Origin: Fodinibacter sp038258215
GTDB lineage: Bacteria; Actinomycetota; Actinomycetes; Actinomycetales; Dermatophilaceae
Direction: 5' to 3'
Length of the DNA: 53,094 bases
Assembly: GCA_038258215.1 (NCBI GenBank)
Contig: JBBSQC010000025.1
Coordinates: 1 to 53,094 of the forward strand
Below the pieces are notes generated by a model, which was not told the DNA's origin, ran no database searches, and was given only the letters and a program-made list of their open reading frames with translations. The translations under genes and the position numbers were made by a program. Shown here piece after piece: positions 25,462 to 33,008 of this stretch (position 1 is the stretch's first letter; every line of letters starts with the position of its first letter).

Positions 25462-26100
25462 TCAGGCCGGCGGTTGGTCCCCGGGCGTCGCGTCCCCGGC
25501 ATACCCGCTCGGCGGCGGGATGACGGCATCCCTCTGGCCGAAGTCGACCCGGGGGACGTCACGCTGCTCGCCGACGGCCTCGAAGTACTCGGCGCGCACC
25601 ACGCCGAACAGGTTCGCGATGATGTTGGAGGGCACCGTCTCGACCTTGGTGTTGAGGTCGCGCACCGTCGCGTTGTAGTAGCGGCGCGCGGAGGCGATGC
25701 GGTCCTCGGTGGAGGTCAGCTCCGCCTGCAGCGCCATGAAGTTCTGGTTGGCCTTGAGGTCGGGGTAGGCCTCCGAGAGAGCGACGAGGCGGCCGAGTGC
25801 CTGGCTGAGGATGTTCTCGCTCTCGGCCTGCTGCCCCGGGGACTGCCCCGGGGCCATCGCGGCACCTCGGGCACTGATGACGTCCTCCAGCGTGCCGCGC
25901 TCGTGGGCGGCATACCCCTTGACCGTCTCGACGAGGTTGCCGATCAGGTCGTGCCGCCTGGTGAGCTCGACGTCGATCTGGCGCCACGCCTCCTGCACGA
26001 GGTTCCGCAGCTTGACCAGACCGTTGTAGGTCGCGACCGCCCAGCCCACCACGGCGAGGAGCAGCACGACGACGACAAAGATGGTGATGACCGTGGTCAC
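25462..26100 (-). CDS. lemA: LemA family protein
   Basis: This 212-residue protein has a single N-terminal TM helix (about 4-24) and a long helical cytoplasmic or periplasmic domain with the family motifs YNGLVKLRNLVQEAWRQIDVELTRRHDLIGNLVETVKGYAAHE (about 25-68) and YYNATVRDLNTKVETVPSNIIA (about 140-161). The Pro/Gly-rich tail from about 190 is typical of the actinobacterial forms. LemA function is unresolved and it is often found with TPM-domain phosphatase-like proteins, which are absent here. The stop codon adjoins a family B repeat. Confidence 0.92.
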   Translation of the reverse strand: MTTVITIFVVVVLLLAVVGWAVATYNGLVKLRNLVQEAWRQIDVELTRRHDLIGNLVETVKGYAAHERGTLEDVISARGAAMAPGQSPGQQAESENILSQALGRLVALSEAYPDLKANQNFMALQAELTSTEDRIASARRYYNATVRDLNTKVETVPSNIIANLFGVVRAEYFEAVGEQRDVPRVDFGQRDAVIPPPSGYAGDATPGDQPPA

Positions 26101-26217
26101 GAGGCCTCCCGGCGCTGTTGGGCTGGTCCCAAAATGGCGTGTTTCCCTATGTGCTGCGCATCACATCGTGGCATGGTGGGGGCGCCCCGCATGATCCCCG
26201 ACCGAAATGGGCCCGCA

Positions 26218-26649
26218 ATGGACACCATCGTCGTCGGCGTCGACAACAGTGACACTTCCACTCGCGCAGTCGAGTTCGCTGTTGCCCGCGCCAAGGTGAA
26301 CGACTGGAAGATTGTGCTCACGCACGTCATCCCGTGGTCACCGTTCTCCTTCAACACACCGACCGAGAACGAGCACCGCACCCGCGAGAAGAAGCGCGAG
26401 ATCGAGGCCGCCACGGAACAGATCCTCGTGCCCATGGCGAAGATCGCCGACGCGGGCGAGGTGCAGCACGACGATGTGGTGCGGCACGGCAAGCCGTCCG
26501 AAACCATGCTCGAGCTGAGCGACGAGGTGAAGGCCGTGCACATCATCGTCGGCCGCACCGGTGACTCCGGGCTCCGCGAGGCCGTCTTCGGCAGCGTGGC
26601 CAGCAGGCTCGTCCAACATGCCAACGTGCCAGTGACGGTGGTGCCCTGA
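26218..26649 (+). CDS. Universal stress protein (UspA family)
   Basis: This 143-residue UspA-fold protein begins MDTIVVGVDNSDTSTRAVEFA and ends with the ATP-binding signature G-X2-G-X9-G-S (GRTGDSGLREAVFGS, about 111-125), then the dimerisation strand VPVTVVP. The ATG at 26218 is taken because it starts the core beta strand; an earlier in-frame ATG would add an unstructured leader. Its stop overlaps the next ATG (TGATG), so it is coupled to the alanine symporter gene. A regulatory role on that transporter is possible but not shown. Confidence 0.88.
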   Translation: MDTIVVGVDNSDTSTRAVEFAVARAKVNDWKIVLTHVIPWSPFSFNTPTENEHRTREKKREIEAATEQILVPMAKIADAGEVQHDDVVRHGKPSETMLELSDEVKAVHIIVGRTGDSGLREAVFGSVASRLVQHANVPVTVVP

Positions 26650-28094
26650 TGAACCCCGTCGACATCTTCACGAGCATCTCCGACTGGATCACCAGTGTCG
26701 TCTTCTACGCCGTGGACTTCGGCGACACCAGCCTCCCGCTCATCGTCGTGTGGCTCGTCGTCGCGGGCGCCTTCTTCACCGTGTGGCTCGGCTTCATGCA
26801 GGTGCGTGGACCGAAGCTGGCGATCAACCTGGTGCGCGGCAAGTACTCCGACCCCGACGACGCCGGTGAGGTCTCGCACTTCCAGGCCCTCGCCACCGCC
26901 GTGTCCGGCACCGTGGGCCTCGGCAACATCGCCGGTGTCGCCGTGGCCATCTCGCTCGGCGGCCCGGGTGCGACCTTCTGGATGATCCTGGCCGGCCTGC
27001 TCGGCATGGCCACCAAGATGGCGGAGTGCACTCTCGGGGTGAAGTACCGCCACTACCACGAGGACGGGTCCGTCTCCGGTGGTCCGATGTACTACCTGCG
27101 CGACGGCCTCGCCGAGCGTGGCATGGGCGGCATCGGCAAGGTGCTGGCCGTGGTCTTCTCGATCTGCATGATCGGTGGAGCCATCGGTGGCGGAAACATG
27201 TTCCAGTCCAACCAGGCGACCGCGCAGATCATCTCGGTCACCGGTGGCGACGACAGCTTCTTCGCCGACGCGCCGTGGATCCTGGGCATCATCTTCGCGG
27301 TCGCGGTGGGTGCGGTCATCATCGGCGGCATCAAGAGCATCGCCAAGGTCACCGAGAAGATCGTGCCCTTCATGGCCGGCCTCTACCTCATCTCGTGCGC
27401 CATCGTCATCTTCGCCAACCTCGGCTCGGTCCCGGGCGCCATCGGGGACATCTTCTCCGGCGCCTTCACCGGTGCGGGCGTCACCGGTGGTGTCGTCGGC
27501 GCGCTCATCGTCGGCTTCCAGCGCGCTGCGTTCTCCAACGAGGCGGGTCTCGGCTCGGCCTCGGTCGCGCACTCGGCGGTCAAGACCAACGAGCCCGCCA
27601 CGGAGGGCTTCGTGGCCATGCTCGAGCCGTTCATCGACACAGTGGTCGTCTGCACGGCGACGGCGTTGACGATCGTCATCACCAAGACCTACGCCGACCC
27701 CGACGCATCCAAGCTCGGTGGGGTGGACCTCACGTCGCGCTCGTTCGAGACGGTGCTCCCGTGGTTCCCCATCGTCCTGGCCGTCGCGGTCGTGCTCTTC
27801 GCGTTCTCGACGATGATCAGCTGGTCGTACTACGGGATGAAGGCCACGGGCTACCTCTTCGGGGACAACGTCCTCGCGGAGAACGTCTTCAAGGTGATCT
27901 TCATCATCTTCACCGTCATCGGATCGGCGGCCGCCCTCGGGCCGGTCATCAACTTCTCCGACTCGATGATCTTCCTGATGGGCCTCCCCAACATCATCGG
28001 CCTGTACCTCTTGGCCCGGGTCATCCGCAAGACGATCCACAGCTACTACGAGCGGGTCAACAGCGGCGAGGTCAAGGAGTACGCCCACCGCTGA
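26649..28094 (+). CDS. Alanine/sodium symporter (AGCS family)
   Basis: This 481-residue integral membrane protein of the alanine-or-glycine:cation symporter family imports alanine or glycine with sodium. Family landmarks are VWLVVAGAFFTVWLGFMQVRG, FQALATAVSGTVGLGNIAGVA, MATKMAECTLGVKYR and the highly conserved FSNEAGLGSASVAHSAVKTNEPATEGF (about 296-322). About 11 TM helices are visible. The ATG overlaps the usp stop by one base. Two strong hairpins follow the stop. Confidence 0.95.
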   Translation: MNPVDIFTSISDWITSVVFYAVDFGDTSLPLIVVWLVVAGAFFTVWLGFMQVRGPKLAINLVRGKYSDPDDAGEVSHFQALATAVSGTVGLGNIAGVAVAISLGGPGATFWMILAGLLGMATKMAECTLGVKYRHYHEDGSVSGGPMYYLRDGLAERGMGGIGKVLAVVFSICMIGGAIGGGNMFQSNQATAQIISVTGGDDSFFADAPWILGIIFAVAVGAVIIGGIKSIAKVTEKIVPFMAGLYLISCAIVIFANLGSVPGAIGDIFSGAFTGAGVTGGVVGALIVGFQRAAFSNEAGLGSASVAHSAVKTNEPATEGFVAMLEPFIDTVVVCTATALTIVITKTYADPDASKLGGVDLTSRSFETVLPWFPIVLAVAVVLFAFSTMISWSYYGMKATGYLFGDNVLAENVFKVIFIIFTVIGSAAALGPVINFSDSMIFLMGLPNIIGLYLLARVIRKTIHSYYERVNSGEVKEYAHR

Positions 28095-28106
28095 CGGGCG
28101 CACCAT

Positions 28107-28175
28107 CGAGTGCTGCGAAGCACTCGCTCCACGGGTCGAGATCGCCGTCCACCACATCCGGTGGGCGGCGATCTC
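28107..28175 (+). terminator. Tandem hairpin terminators after the alanine symporter
   Basis: A perfect 8-bp stem with GCGA tetraloop (28107-28126) is followed by a 16-bp stem with one wobble pair and a 6-nt loop (28138-28175). They lie 13 bases or more past the stop and before repeat A copy 2. Confidence 0.75.
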
Positions 28176-28204
28176 GCGCCTCCCCCCCACCTCCGTCGCC
28201 ACCC

Positions 28205-28266
28205 ATCGAGTGAACAGAACACGCCGTCTGTGCTCGTGCGCACGCGGCGGCTTCTGTTCACTCGAT
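28205..28266. repeat. Interspersed palindromic repeat family A, copy 2
   Basis: Left arm ATCGAGTGAACAGAACACG and right arm CTTCTGTTCACTCGAT are nearly perfect inverses of each other and match the copies at 9304 and 40891. The centre is different in each copy. It lies downstream of the two symporter hairpins. Confidence 0.8.
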
Positions 28267-28329
28267 CACCGCCCGACACGCGCCCAAGAGCATTCGACGC
28301 CACACCACGATGCGTGTGAGGCTGAGGGC

Positions 28330-28923
28330 ATGACTGCACCAACCGGCCAGCAGATCGATGCCGCTGCGGCGGTCCGGGGGATCCAGCGGGTCTGGGACCC
28401 ACGGGTGTGGGCCACCGTCGTCGGCGCCGTGGGGGCGACGGTCTTCGTCATGGTCAACCGTGTCGACCTCCCGGGGCCCTGGCCGGTCGTGGCGGTCCTC
28501 GCGTGGACCGTCGCCTTCGCGGCATACCTCTGGTTCGTGTTCGCCGCACCACGTGACTTCGGCCCGATGGCAGCGGTGGGCCCACGGTCCGGGCTGGTCT
28601 ACCTCGCCAGCGTGGTGGGCATGCTCGTCCTGATCCGCCTCGGCACGGCACTCCTGGATGCCGCGGACCGTCCCGGTCTCCGACCCGCGGTCATCGTGGT
28701 GGCGGTCGGCCTGCACTTCCTGCCCTTCGCCGCCGCGTTCCACACGCCGATGTTCACCCGCCTCGGCACGCTCATGGCCGTCATCGGGGCCGTCGGCCTG
28801 GCCCTGGGATGGCTCGTCGACGCGCGGTGGGCCGCTGGCGCCGCCGTGCTGACCGGCGTCGTGATGCTCGTCGTGATCGCCGCCGACGCGGCAGGGCGGC
28901 TCAGGCCAGACCGAGGTCTGTGA
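28330..28923 (+). CDS. Uncharacterised membrane protein
   Basis: This 197-residue protein has six predicted TM helices (about 26-43, 48-70, 82-104, 115-133, 142-162 and 167-188) with short loops and no recognised catalytic motif. The ATG at 28330 has GAGG 7 bases upstream. Conserved-looking aromatic/Pro positions are FHTPMFTRLG. It is convergent with pyrE, and the last 23 bases of the two genes overlap. No function can be given. Confidence 0.75.
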   Translation: MTAPTGQQIDAAAAVRGIQRVWDPRVWATVVGAVGATVFVMVNRVDLPGPWPVVAVLAWTVAFAAYLWFVFAAPRDFGPMAAVGPRSGLVYLASVVGMLVLIRLGTALLDAADRPGLRPAVIVVAVGLHFLPFAAAFHTPMFTRLGTLMAVIGAVGLALGWLVDARWAAGAAVLTGVVMLVVIAADAAGRLRPDRGL

Positions 28924-29455
28924 GCCCGAAGGCGTGCCGGTAGTCCAGCCCCGCCTCGGCGAACCGTTCGGCTGCCCCCGTCGCCCGGTCGGCGATGGTG
29001 GCGACGGCGACCACCGTGGCTCCGGCCGCCTGCGCCGCCCGTGCCGCCTCCAGCGGTGAGGATCCGGTGGTCGAGGTGTCCTCCACCACCAGCACGCGCC
29101 GTCCCTCGATCGAGGGGCCCTCGATGCGTTGCTGGAGCCCGTGGGCCTTGCCCTCCTTGCGGACCACGAACGCGTCCAGGCGACCTCCGGCCGCAGCGCG
29201 GGCGTGGAGCCTCGCGGTCGCCACGGGGTCGGCGCCGAGGGTGAGGCCGCCGACCGCATCGAACTCGAGGTCGGCGGTGAGGTCGAGCATCACCCGGCCC
29301 ACGAGCGGAGACGCCTCACCCTCGAGGGTGATGCGACGAAGGTCGACGTAGTAGTCGGCCTCCCGGCCGGAGGAGAGCGTCACGCGGCCGTGCACGACGG
29401 CCTTGGCTCGGATGATCTCGAGGAGGCGGGCGCGGTCGGTGGCGATGTCGGTCAC
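28901..29455 (-). CDS. pyrE: Orotate phosphoribosyltransferase
   Basis: This enzyme converts orotate and PRPP to orotidine monophosphate in pyrimidine synthesis. The 184-residue reading has SGREADYYVDLRRITL (orotate side), VGGLTLGADPVA, FVVRKEGKAHG, and the PRPP-binding loop VLVVEDTSTTGSS (about 117-129, usually VVTTGGS in other groups). The start is the GTG at 29455, with GGAG only two bases before it; an upstream in-frame extension has no support. It is convergent with and overlaps the membrane-protein gene. It is not clustered with other pyr genes. Confidence 0.93.
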   Translation of the reverse strand: MTDIATDRARLLEIIRAKAVVHGRVTLSSGREADYYVDLRRITLEGEASPLVGRVMLDLTADLEFDAVGGLTLGADPVATARLHARAAAGGRLDAFVVRKEGKAHGLQQRIEGPSIEGRRVLVVEDTSTTGSSPLEAARAAQAAGATVVAVATIADRATGAAERFAEAGLDYRHAFGLTDLGLA

Positions 29456-29543
29456 GCTCCTACGGTATGCCGCCTGGTCCGGGGAGCGCGCCACCCGCCA
29501 CCGCCGCGCCAGTGCCAGTCGGGGGTCGGGGAGGCGGCGGAAC

Positions 29544-30032
29544 TCAGCTTCTCTCGCGGCGGCGTGGCGCCTTCCCGGGGAGGAACCACGCCTCGTCCAC
29601 GGCGAACCCGGGGGTGGCCCGCTGCTGGTGCCACCGCAGGTGGTGGTCCGGCGGGGGTGGGTCCTCGCGTCGAGGCGGTGGCTCCGCACCGTCCCAGACG
29701 TCGATGCCCGCGCGCAGCATCACGCCCGTCGGGCTGGCCACGACCGCGGCGGCGAGGAGATCGAGCAGCGTCGGCGGCAACCCGTCGAGCAGCAGCCGCG
29801 GCCGTCGGCGCTCCGCAAGGACGATGAGCCGGGCGAGAGCGTGGATGTCGTCGGGCCGCAGCCGGGTGCCCGAGAGGAGCAGCGACTGGAGGCCGCGGAG
29901 CAGGTCCGCCCGGGCCTGCCCACCCAGTGCCCCCAGCGCGTGGCGGTGGGCCGTCTCCTGCCAGTCGGCGGAGGCGGTGCGCAGCAGGTGGCGGTACTCG
30001 TGGAGCACCGCCGACTCGGCGGCCGGTCCCAT
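29544..30032 (-). CDS. Uncharacterised protein, partner of the NPQPLPP protein
   Basis: This 162-residue soluble protein is not recognised. The N-terminal two thirds is helical (residues about 6-100, with ALARLIVLAERRRPRLLLDGLPPTLLDLLAAAVVASP). The C-terminal third is Pro/Arg-rich with a PPPRREDPPPPDHHLRWHQQ stretch. No cysteines or catalytic motifs stand out. It starts 30 bases after the stop of the gene at 30063-30509 on the same strand, which suggests one transcript. It may be an ancestral partner gene; no function is proposed. Confidence 0.6.
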   Translation of the reverse strand: MGPAAESAVLHEYRHLLRTASADWQETAHRHALGALGGQARADLLRGLQSLLLSGTRLRPDDIHALARLIVLAERRRPRLLLDGLPPTLLDLLAAAVVASPTGVMLRAGIDVWDGAEPPPRREDPPPPDHHLRWHQQRATPGFAVDEAWFLPGKAPRRRERS

Positions 30033-30062
30033 GCCACGATCGTAGGTCAGTCCCGGGACTGA

Positions 30063-30509
30063 TCAGCCGGAAACGGCCCTCTCGGCCAGCTGCTCGGCGG
30101 CCTTTCCCAGGGCCTCCTGCATCTCGGGTGCATGGTCGTACTGGTCGGCCAGCCCGGCAGCCGCGAGCGCGGCCCCGGCGAACACCACGCTCTCGTCCCA
30201 GTCGGTCGCAGACTTCGGGCGTGGCCACTTCCGCGGCCATCCGGTGCCGCACCAGTCGTCGATGTCCTCCATGAAGGCGCTGGTCCCGCCGCGTCCGCCG
30301 ACGATGATGATCGCCGAGACCAGCAGGTTCTCCAGCTGGACCGCCCCGATCTGGGCCTCGACAGGTGGCAGGGGCTGGGGGTTCAGGGCGGCTTCCGCCC
30401 CGAGGCGGTGCACCAGACGGCCCTGGACCGGGCCGTGCGGGATGATCGCGTCCCACGCCGATGCCGGAATGGCGCCGATCTTCGCGAGGAACTTCCAGGA
30501 CGCCTCCAT
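30063..30509 (-). CDS. Uncharacterised protein with NPQPLPP and DDWCGT motifs
   Basis: This 148-residue protein contains ALNPQPLPPVE (about 41-51) and, later, DIDDWCGTGWPRKWPRPK (about 82-99). I recall this pair of motifs from unannotated actinobacterial proteins, with the Trp/Pro run after DWCGT. The N-terminal segment SWKFLAKIGAIPASAWDAIIPHGPVQGRLVHRL is helical, and the C-terminus is a helical pair. The ATG at 30509 has GGAG in a 'CAAGGGAGTCGCC' context 6-7 bases upstream. A perfect 21-bp palindrome lies 20 bases upstream. No function is known to me. Confidence 0.65.
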   Translation of the reverse strand: MEASWKFLAKIGAIPASAWDAIIPHGPVQGRLVHRLGAEAALNPQPLPPVEAQIGAVQLENLLVSAIIIVGGRGGTSAFMEDIDDWCGTGWPRKWPRPKSATDWDESVVFAGAALAAAGLADQYDHAPEMQEALGKAAEQLAERAVSG

Positions 30510-30528
30510 GGCGACTCCCTTCGTCAGC

Positions 30529-30549
30529 TGTCCCGCACCGTGCGGGACA
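30529..30549. promoter_or_regulatory. Perfect palindrome upstream of the NPQPLPP gene
   Basis: Ten-base arms TGTCCCGCAC and GTGCGGGACA flank a single C. The short centre favours a protein-binding operator over an RNA hairpin, but a terminator for the upstream SDR gene (stop at 30625) is also possible. Confidence 0.5.
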
Positions 30550-30624
30550 TCCGTGAGGAGCGTTCCGGCGGCCCGGTGATACGCGCGCGCCGTTGCGAGG
30601 CCGTCGCTTGGTCGTGGTGGTCGC

Positions 30625-31401
30625 TCAGGTGCTGCGCCGGAAGCGGTTCAGCCGGCGCATCGCCGCGCCGCGGAGCACCGAGCGGGGTAGGGCCCGGACC
30701 ACGGTGGTGACGACCTTCCACTGCGCTCCGGGCACCGAGATGACCTTGCCGGCGGCCGAGTCGGACAGCGCGTCCTGGACCACGGCATCGGCATCCAGCC
30801 AGAGCCAGGCCGGTAGGGAGGAGATCCGCATCCGGGCCCGGTCGTGGAACTCCGTGCGGGTGAAGCCCGGGCACACTGCGGTGACGGTGACCCCGGTGCC
30901 GGCCAGCTCGCTCGCGAGCGCCTCGGAGAACACCGTGACGTAGGCCTTCGCCGCTGAGTAGGTGCCGTTGCTCATGAACGACGCGACCGACGAGACGTTG
31001 ACGATCCTGCCGTGCCCACGCTCGCGCATCGCCCTCGCCGCCGCGTGGCAGGTGAGGAGGACGGCCCGGACCATGACGTCGACCCCGGACTCCTCCTGCC
31101 CGATCTCGTTGTCCAGGAACGCAGCCCGAAACCCGAACCCGGCATTGTTGACGAGAAGCTCGACCGGTCGGTCGGTGTCGGCCAGGCGCCGGCATACCTC
31201 CTCGACCTGGTCGCGGCGGGCGAGGTCGGCGACGAGGACCTCGACGGTGACCCCGTGCCTGGCCTCCAGCTCGCGGCCCAGCGCCTCCAGGCGGGCTCGG
31301 TCACGGGCCACGACCACGAGGTCGCTGCCCTCCGCGGCGAGGCGCTCACAGAAGGCTCGGCCGATGCCGGCGGACGCGCCGGTCACGAGTGCGGTGCTCA
31401 T
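30625..31401 (-). CDS. Short-chain dehydrogenase/reductase
   Basis: This 258-residue classical SDR (NAD(P)-dependent) has the cofactor motif TGASAGIG (7-14), a RDRARLE stretch after beta-2 favouring NADP, NNAGFGF (about 86-92) and the catalytic Ser-Tyr-Lys set (VSSVAS about 134-139, YSAAK about 147-151). The C-terminal region with a long basic helix (RALPRSVLRGAAMRRLNRFRR) resembles membrane-associated SDRs of the DltE/YqjQ kind. The ATG at 31401 is the start of the Rossmann fold; an upstream extension was rejected. Substrate unknown. It is divergent from the GNAT gene. Confidence 0.88.
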   Translation of the reverse strand: MSTALVTGASAGIGRAFCERLAAEGSDLVVVARDRARLEALGRELEARHGVTVEVLVADLARRDQVEEVCRRLADTDRPVELLVNNAGFGFRAAFLDNEIGQEESGVDVMVRAVLLTCHAAARAMRERGHGRIVNVSSVASFMSNGTYSAAKAYVTVFSEALASELAGTGVTVTAVCPGFTRTEFHDRARMRISSLPAWLWLDADAVVQDALSDSAAGKVISVPGAQWKVVTTVVRALPRSVLRGAAMRRLNRFRRST

Positions 31402-31469
31402 GGGCACCGACTGTATGCCGCTCCGCCGACCGGAAACCCGGTGGTGGGGGCCACCGTGAGAGCGCGATG

Positions 31470-32279
31470 ATGTGCGTGATGACGACGACCCACGACCTTC
31501 TCCGGGCCTACGACTCGCAGCTGCGGACCGATGCCGAGACACCGAGCGCGATCGATGTCGCGCGGCTCGGCCCGCTGCGACTGGTGACCTTCGCAGGCGG
31601 TCGGGGGTTCATCACCTACGAACACCTCGACGGCGCCGACGCCGCGACCATCGAGCGCTGGGTCCTCCAAGCGCTGGAGCACTACCGAGGCGACCCGTCG
31701 GTGACCCGGGTGGAGTGGAAGACCCGCGGCCACGACGTGGCACCCGGTCTGCACGACGCGCTCCTGGCCTCGGGTTTCGTCGCCGGGGAGACCGAGTCGA
31801 TCATGCTCGGGGAGCTGAGTGGGCTCGTCGCGGACGTCGCCCTCCCCGGCGGCGTCACGCTGCGCATGGTGACCGACGAGGTCGACGTGCGGGCGATGTG
31901 CGCCATGCAGGATGTCGCCTTCGGGGATGCCGTCTCCACGCACATGGCCGACGCGGTGGTCGGCCGGCTGGCTCGGCGCGACGGCATGGAGCTCTGGGTG
32001 GCCGAACACGCCGGGATCATCGTCAGCGCCGGTCGCCTGGAGCCCGTCGCCGGCACTGACTTCGCCGGGATCTGGGGTGGTGCGACCCTGGTGCAGTGGC
32101 GCGGGCGCGGGATCTACCGCGCGCTCACGGCCGCTCGGGCGCGGTCGGCGATCGCCGCCGGCAAGTCCCTGGCGCACAGCGACTCCACGGAGTTCTCGAG
32201 ACCGATCCTCGAGCGCGGCGGCCTGGTCAAGGTGTCCACGACGACGCCCTACGAGTGGGTGGCGTCAGAACGAGAGTGA
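31470..32279 (+). CDS. GNAT-family N-acetyltransferase
   Basis: This protein of about 269 residues has a C-terminal acetyltransferase fold: VTLRMVTDEVDVRAMCAMQDVAFG starts the domain, GMELWVAEHAGIIVSAGRLEPV forms the central strands, and LVQWRGRGIYRALTAARARSAIAAG is the acetyl-CoA loop (Q/RxxGxG/A form). The N-terminal half (1-130) resembles a second, degenerate GNAT-like unit. Starts at 31470 or 31479 are both plausible; GAGAG lies 7 bases before 31470. The last 15 bases overlap the convergent DsrE gene. Substrate unknown. Confidence 0.83.
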   Translation: MCVMTTTHDLLRAYDSQLRTDAETPSAIDVARLGPLRLVTFAGGRGFITYEHLDGADAATIERWVLQALEHYRGDPSVTRVEWKTRGHDVAPGLHDALLASGFVAGETESIMLGELSGLVADVALPGGVTLRMVTDEVDVRAMCAMQDVAFGDAVSTHMADAVVGRLARRDGMELWVAEHAGIIVSAGRLEPVAGTDFAGIWGGATLVQWRGRGIYRALTAARARSAIAAGKSLAHSDSTEFSRPILERGGLVKVSTTTPYEWVASERE

Positions 32280-32624
32280 CGTGGCTCCGTGCACGAGGAG
32301 GGACACGAGGCTGGCTCCGCCCACGATCTTCGCCCCCTCGATGAGGTCCGCCTCGCCGATGCCCCGCTTCTTCGCGCAGGGGCTGCAGACGAGGAACTCG
32401 CCACCAGCCTCCACGAACCCCGCGACCAGCTCCGACAGCGGTGCGAAGCCCTCCTCGTGCAGCTCGTCGGCCACGCCTCGGGCTGCCAGGCGAGTGCCCT
32501 CCGAGGACAAGAACACGGTCGTCTTCTGGTCCGACGCGACGGACGCGCCGGCCACGACCATGGCGACGCTCGTGCGGTCGACGTCGTCGACGGAGTGGGT
32601 CAGGTTGATGACGAGGCCGTTCAT
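32265..32624 (-). CDS. DsrE family protein
   Basis: This 119-residue DsrE/DsrF-like protein of the sulfur-relay fold begins MNGLVINLTHSVDDVDRTSVAMVVAG. Its cysteines lie in FLVCSPCAKKRGI (about 77-89), the position of the active-site cysteine in DsrE-like sulfur carriers; two cysteines in a CSPC arrangement are present. The ATG overlaps the stop of the TusA-like gene (ATGA), so the two proteins are made together, consistent with sulfur transfer between them. The 3' end overlaps the GNAT gene by 15 bases. Confidence 0.87.
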   Translation of the reverse strand: MNGLVINLTHSVDDVDRTSVAMVVAGASVASDQKTTVFLSSEGTRLAARGVADELHEEGFAPLSELVAGFVEAGGEFLVCSPCAKKRGIGEADLIEGAKIVGGASLVSLLVHGATSLSF

Positions 32625-32968
32625 GGGGAGTTCCTCTCGGCGGGTGGGTGTTCGGATGTCGGCCCGGGAGCCAGCCTCCACGCGTCGGCGGGCCGGGTCG
32701 CGCGCGCGGAGCGGGAGGTGAGGATGTCGTAGTACGCGCGGCCGCCGACCAGACCGCTCCCGCGGTAGTCGTGCCCGGTCAGGTGGCACCAGGCCGGAAG
32801 GTCCAAGGGCGCGGCCGGGTCGCTGGCCAGGAGCCGGATCGGCGTGCCGGGCGCAAGCCGTCTGGCACGGGCGGCGAGCACGAGCAACAGGTCGCCGCAC
32901 GCACGATCCCCGCCGTCGACCAGCTCGACGTCGGCCGCGGGATGCGCGCTGCCCTGCACGTCAGGCAC
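32621..32968 (-). CDS. TusA-like sulfurtransferase family protein
   Basis: This 115-residue protein has a TusA/SirA-like core: VELVDGGDRACGDLLLVLAARARRLAPGTPIRLLASDPAAPLDLPAWCHLTGHDYRG (about 16-72). The Cys at about position 26 takes the place of the active-site CPxP cysteine, here as RACGDL, a form common in actinobacteria. The C-terminal 35 residues are Arg/Pro-rich and extra to the fold. The GTG at 32968 has no close ribosome-binding site, so a leaderless mRNA is possible. It pairs with DsrE downstream and diverges from the exonuclease gene, 40 bases apart. Confidence 0.8.
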   Translation of the reverse strand: MPDVQGSAHPAADVELVDGGDRACGDLLLVLAARARRLAPGTPIRLLASDPAAPLDLPAWCHLTGHDYRGSGLVGGRAYYDILTSRSARATRPADAWRLAPGPTSEHPPAERNSP

Positions 32969-33008
32969 GCTACACCAGCGGGAGTTGCTCCCGGATAGGG
33001 TGACGAGC

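Noticed and set aside
26097..28202. A 701-codon minus-strand frame opposite the usp and alanine symporter genes
   Set aside because: Its composition (His/Asp/Glu/Arg runs) is that of an antisense shadow, and the sense-strand genes are unambiguous.
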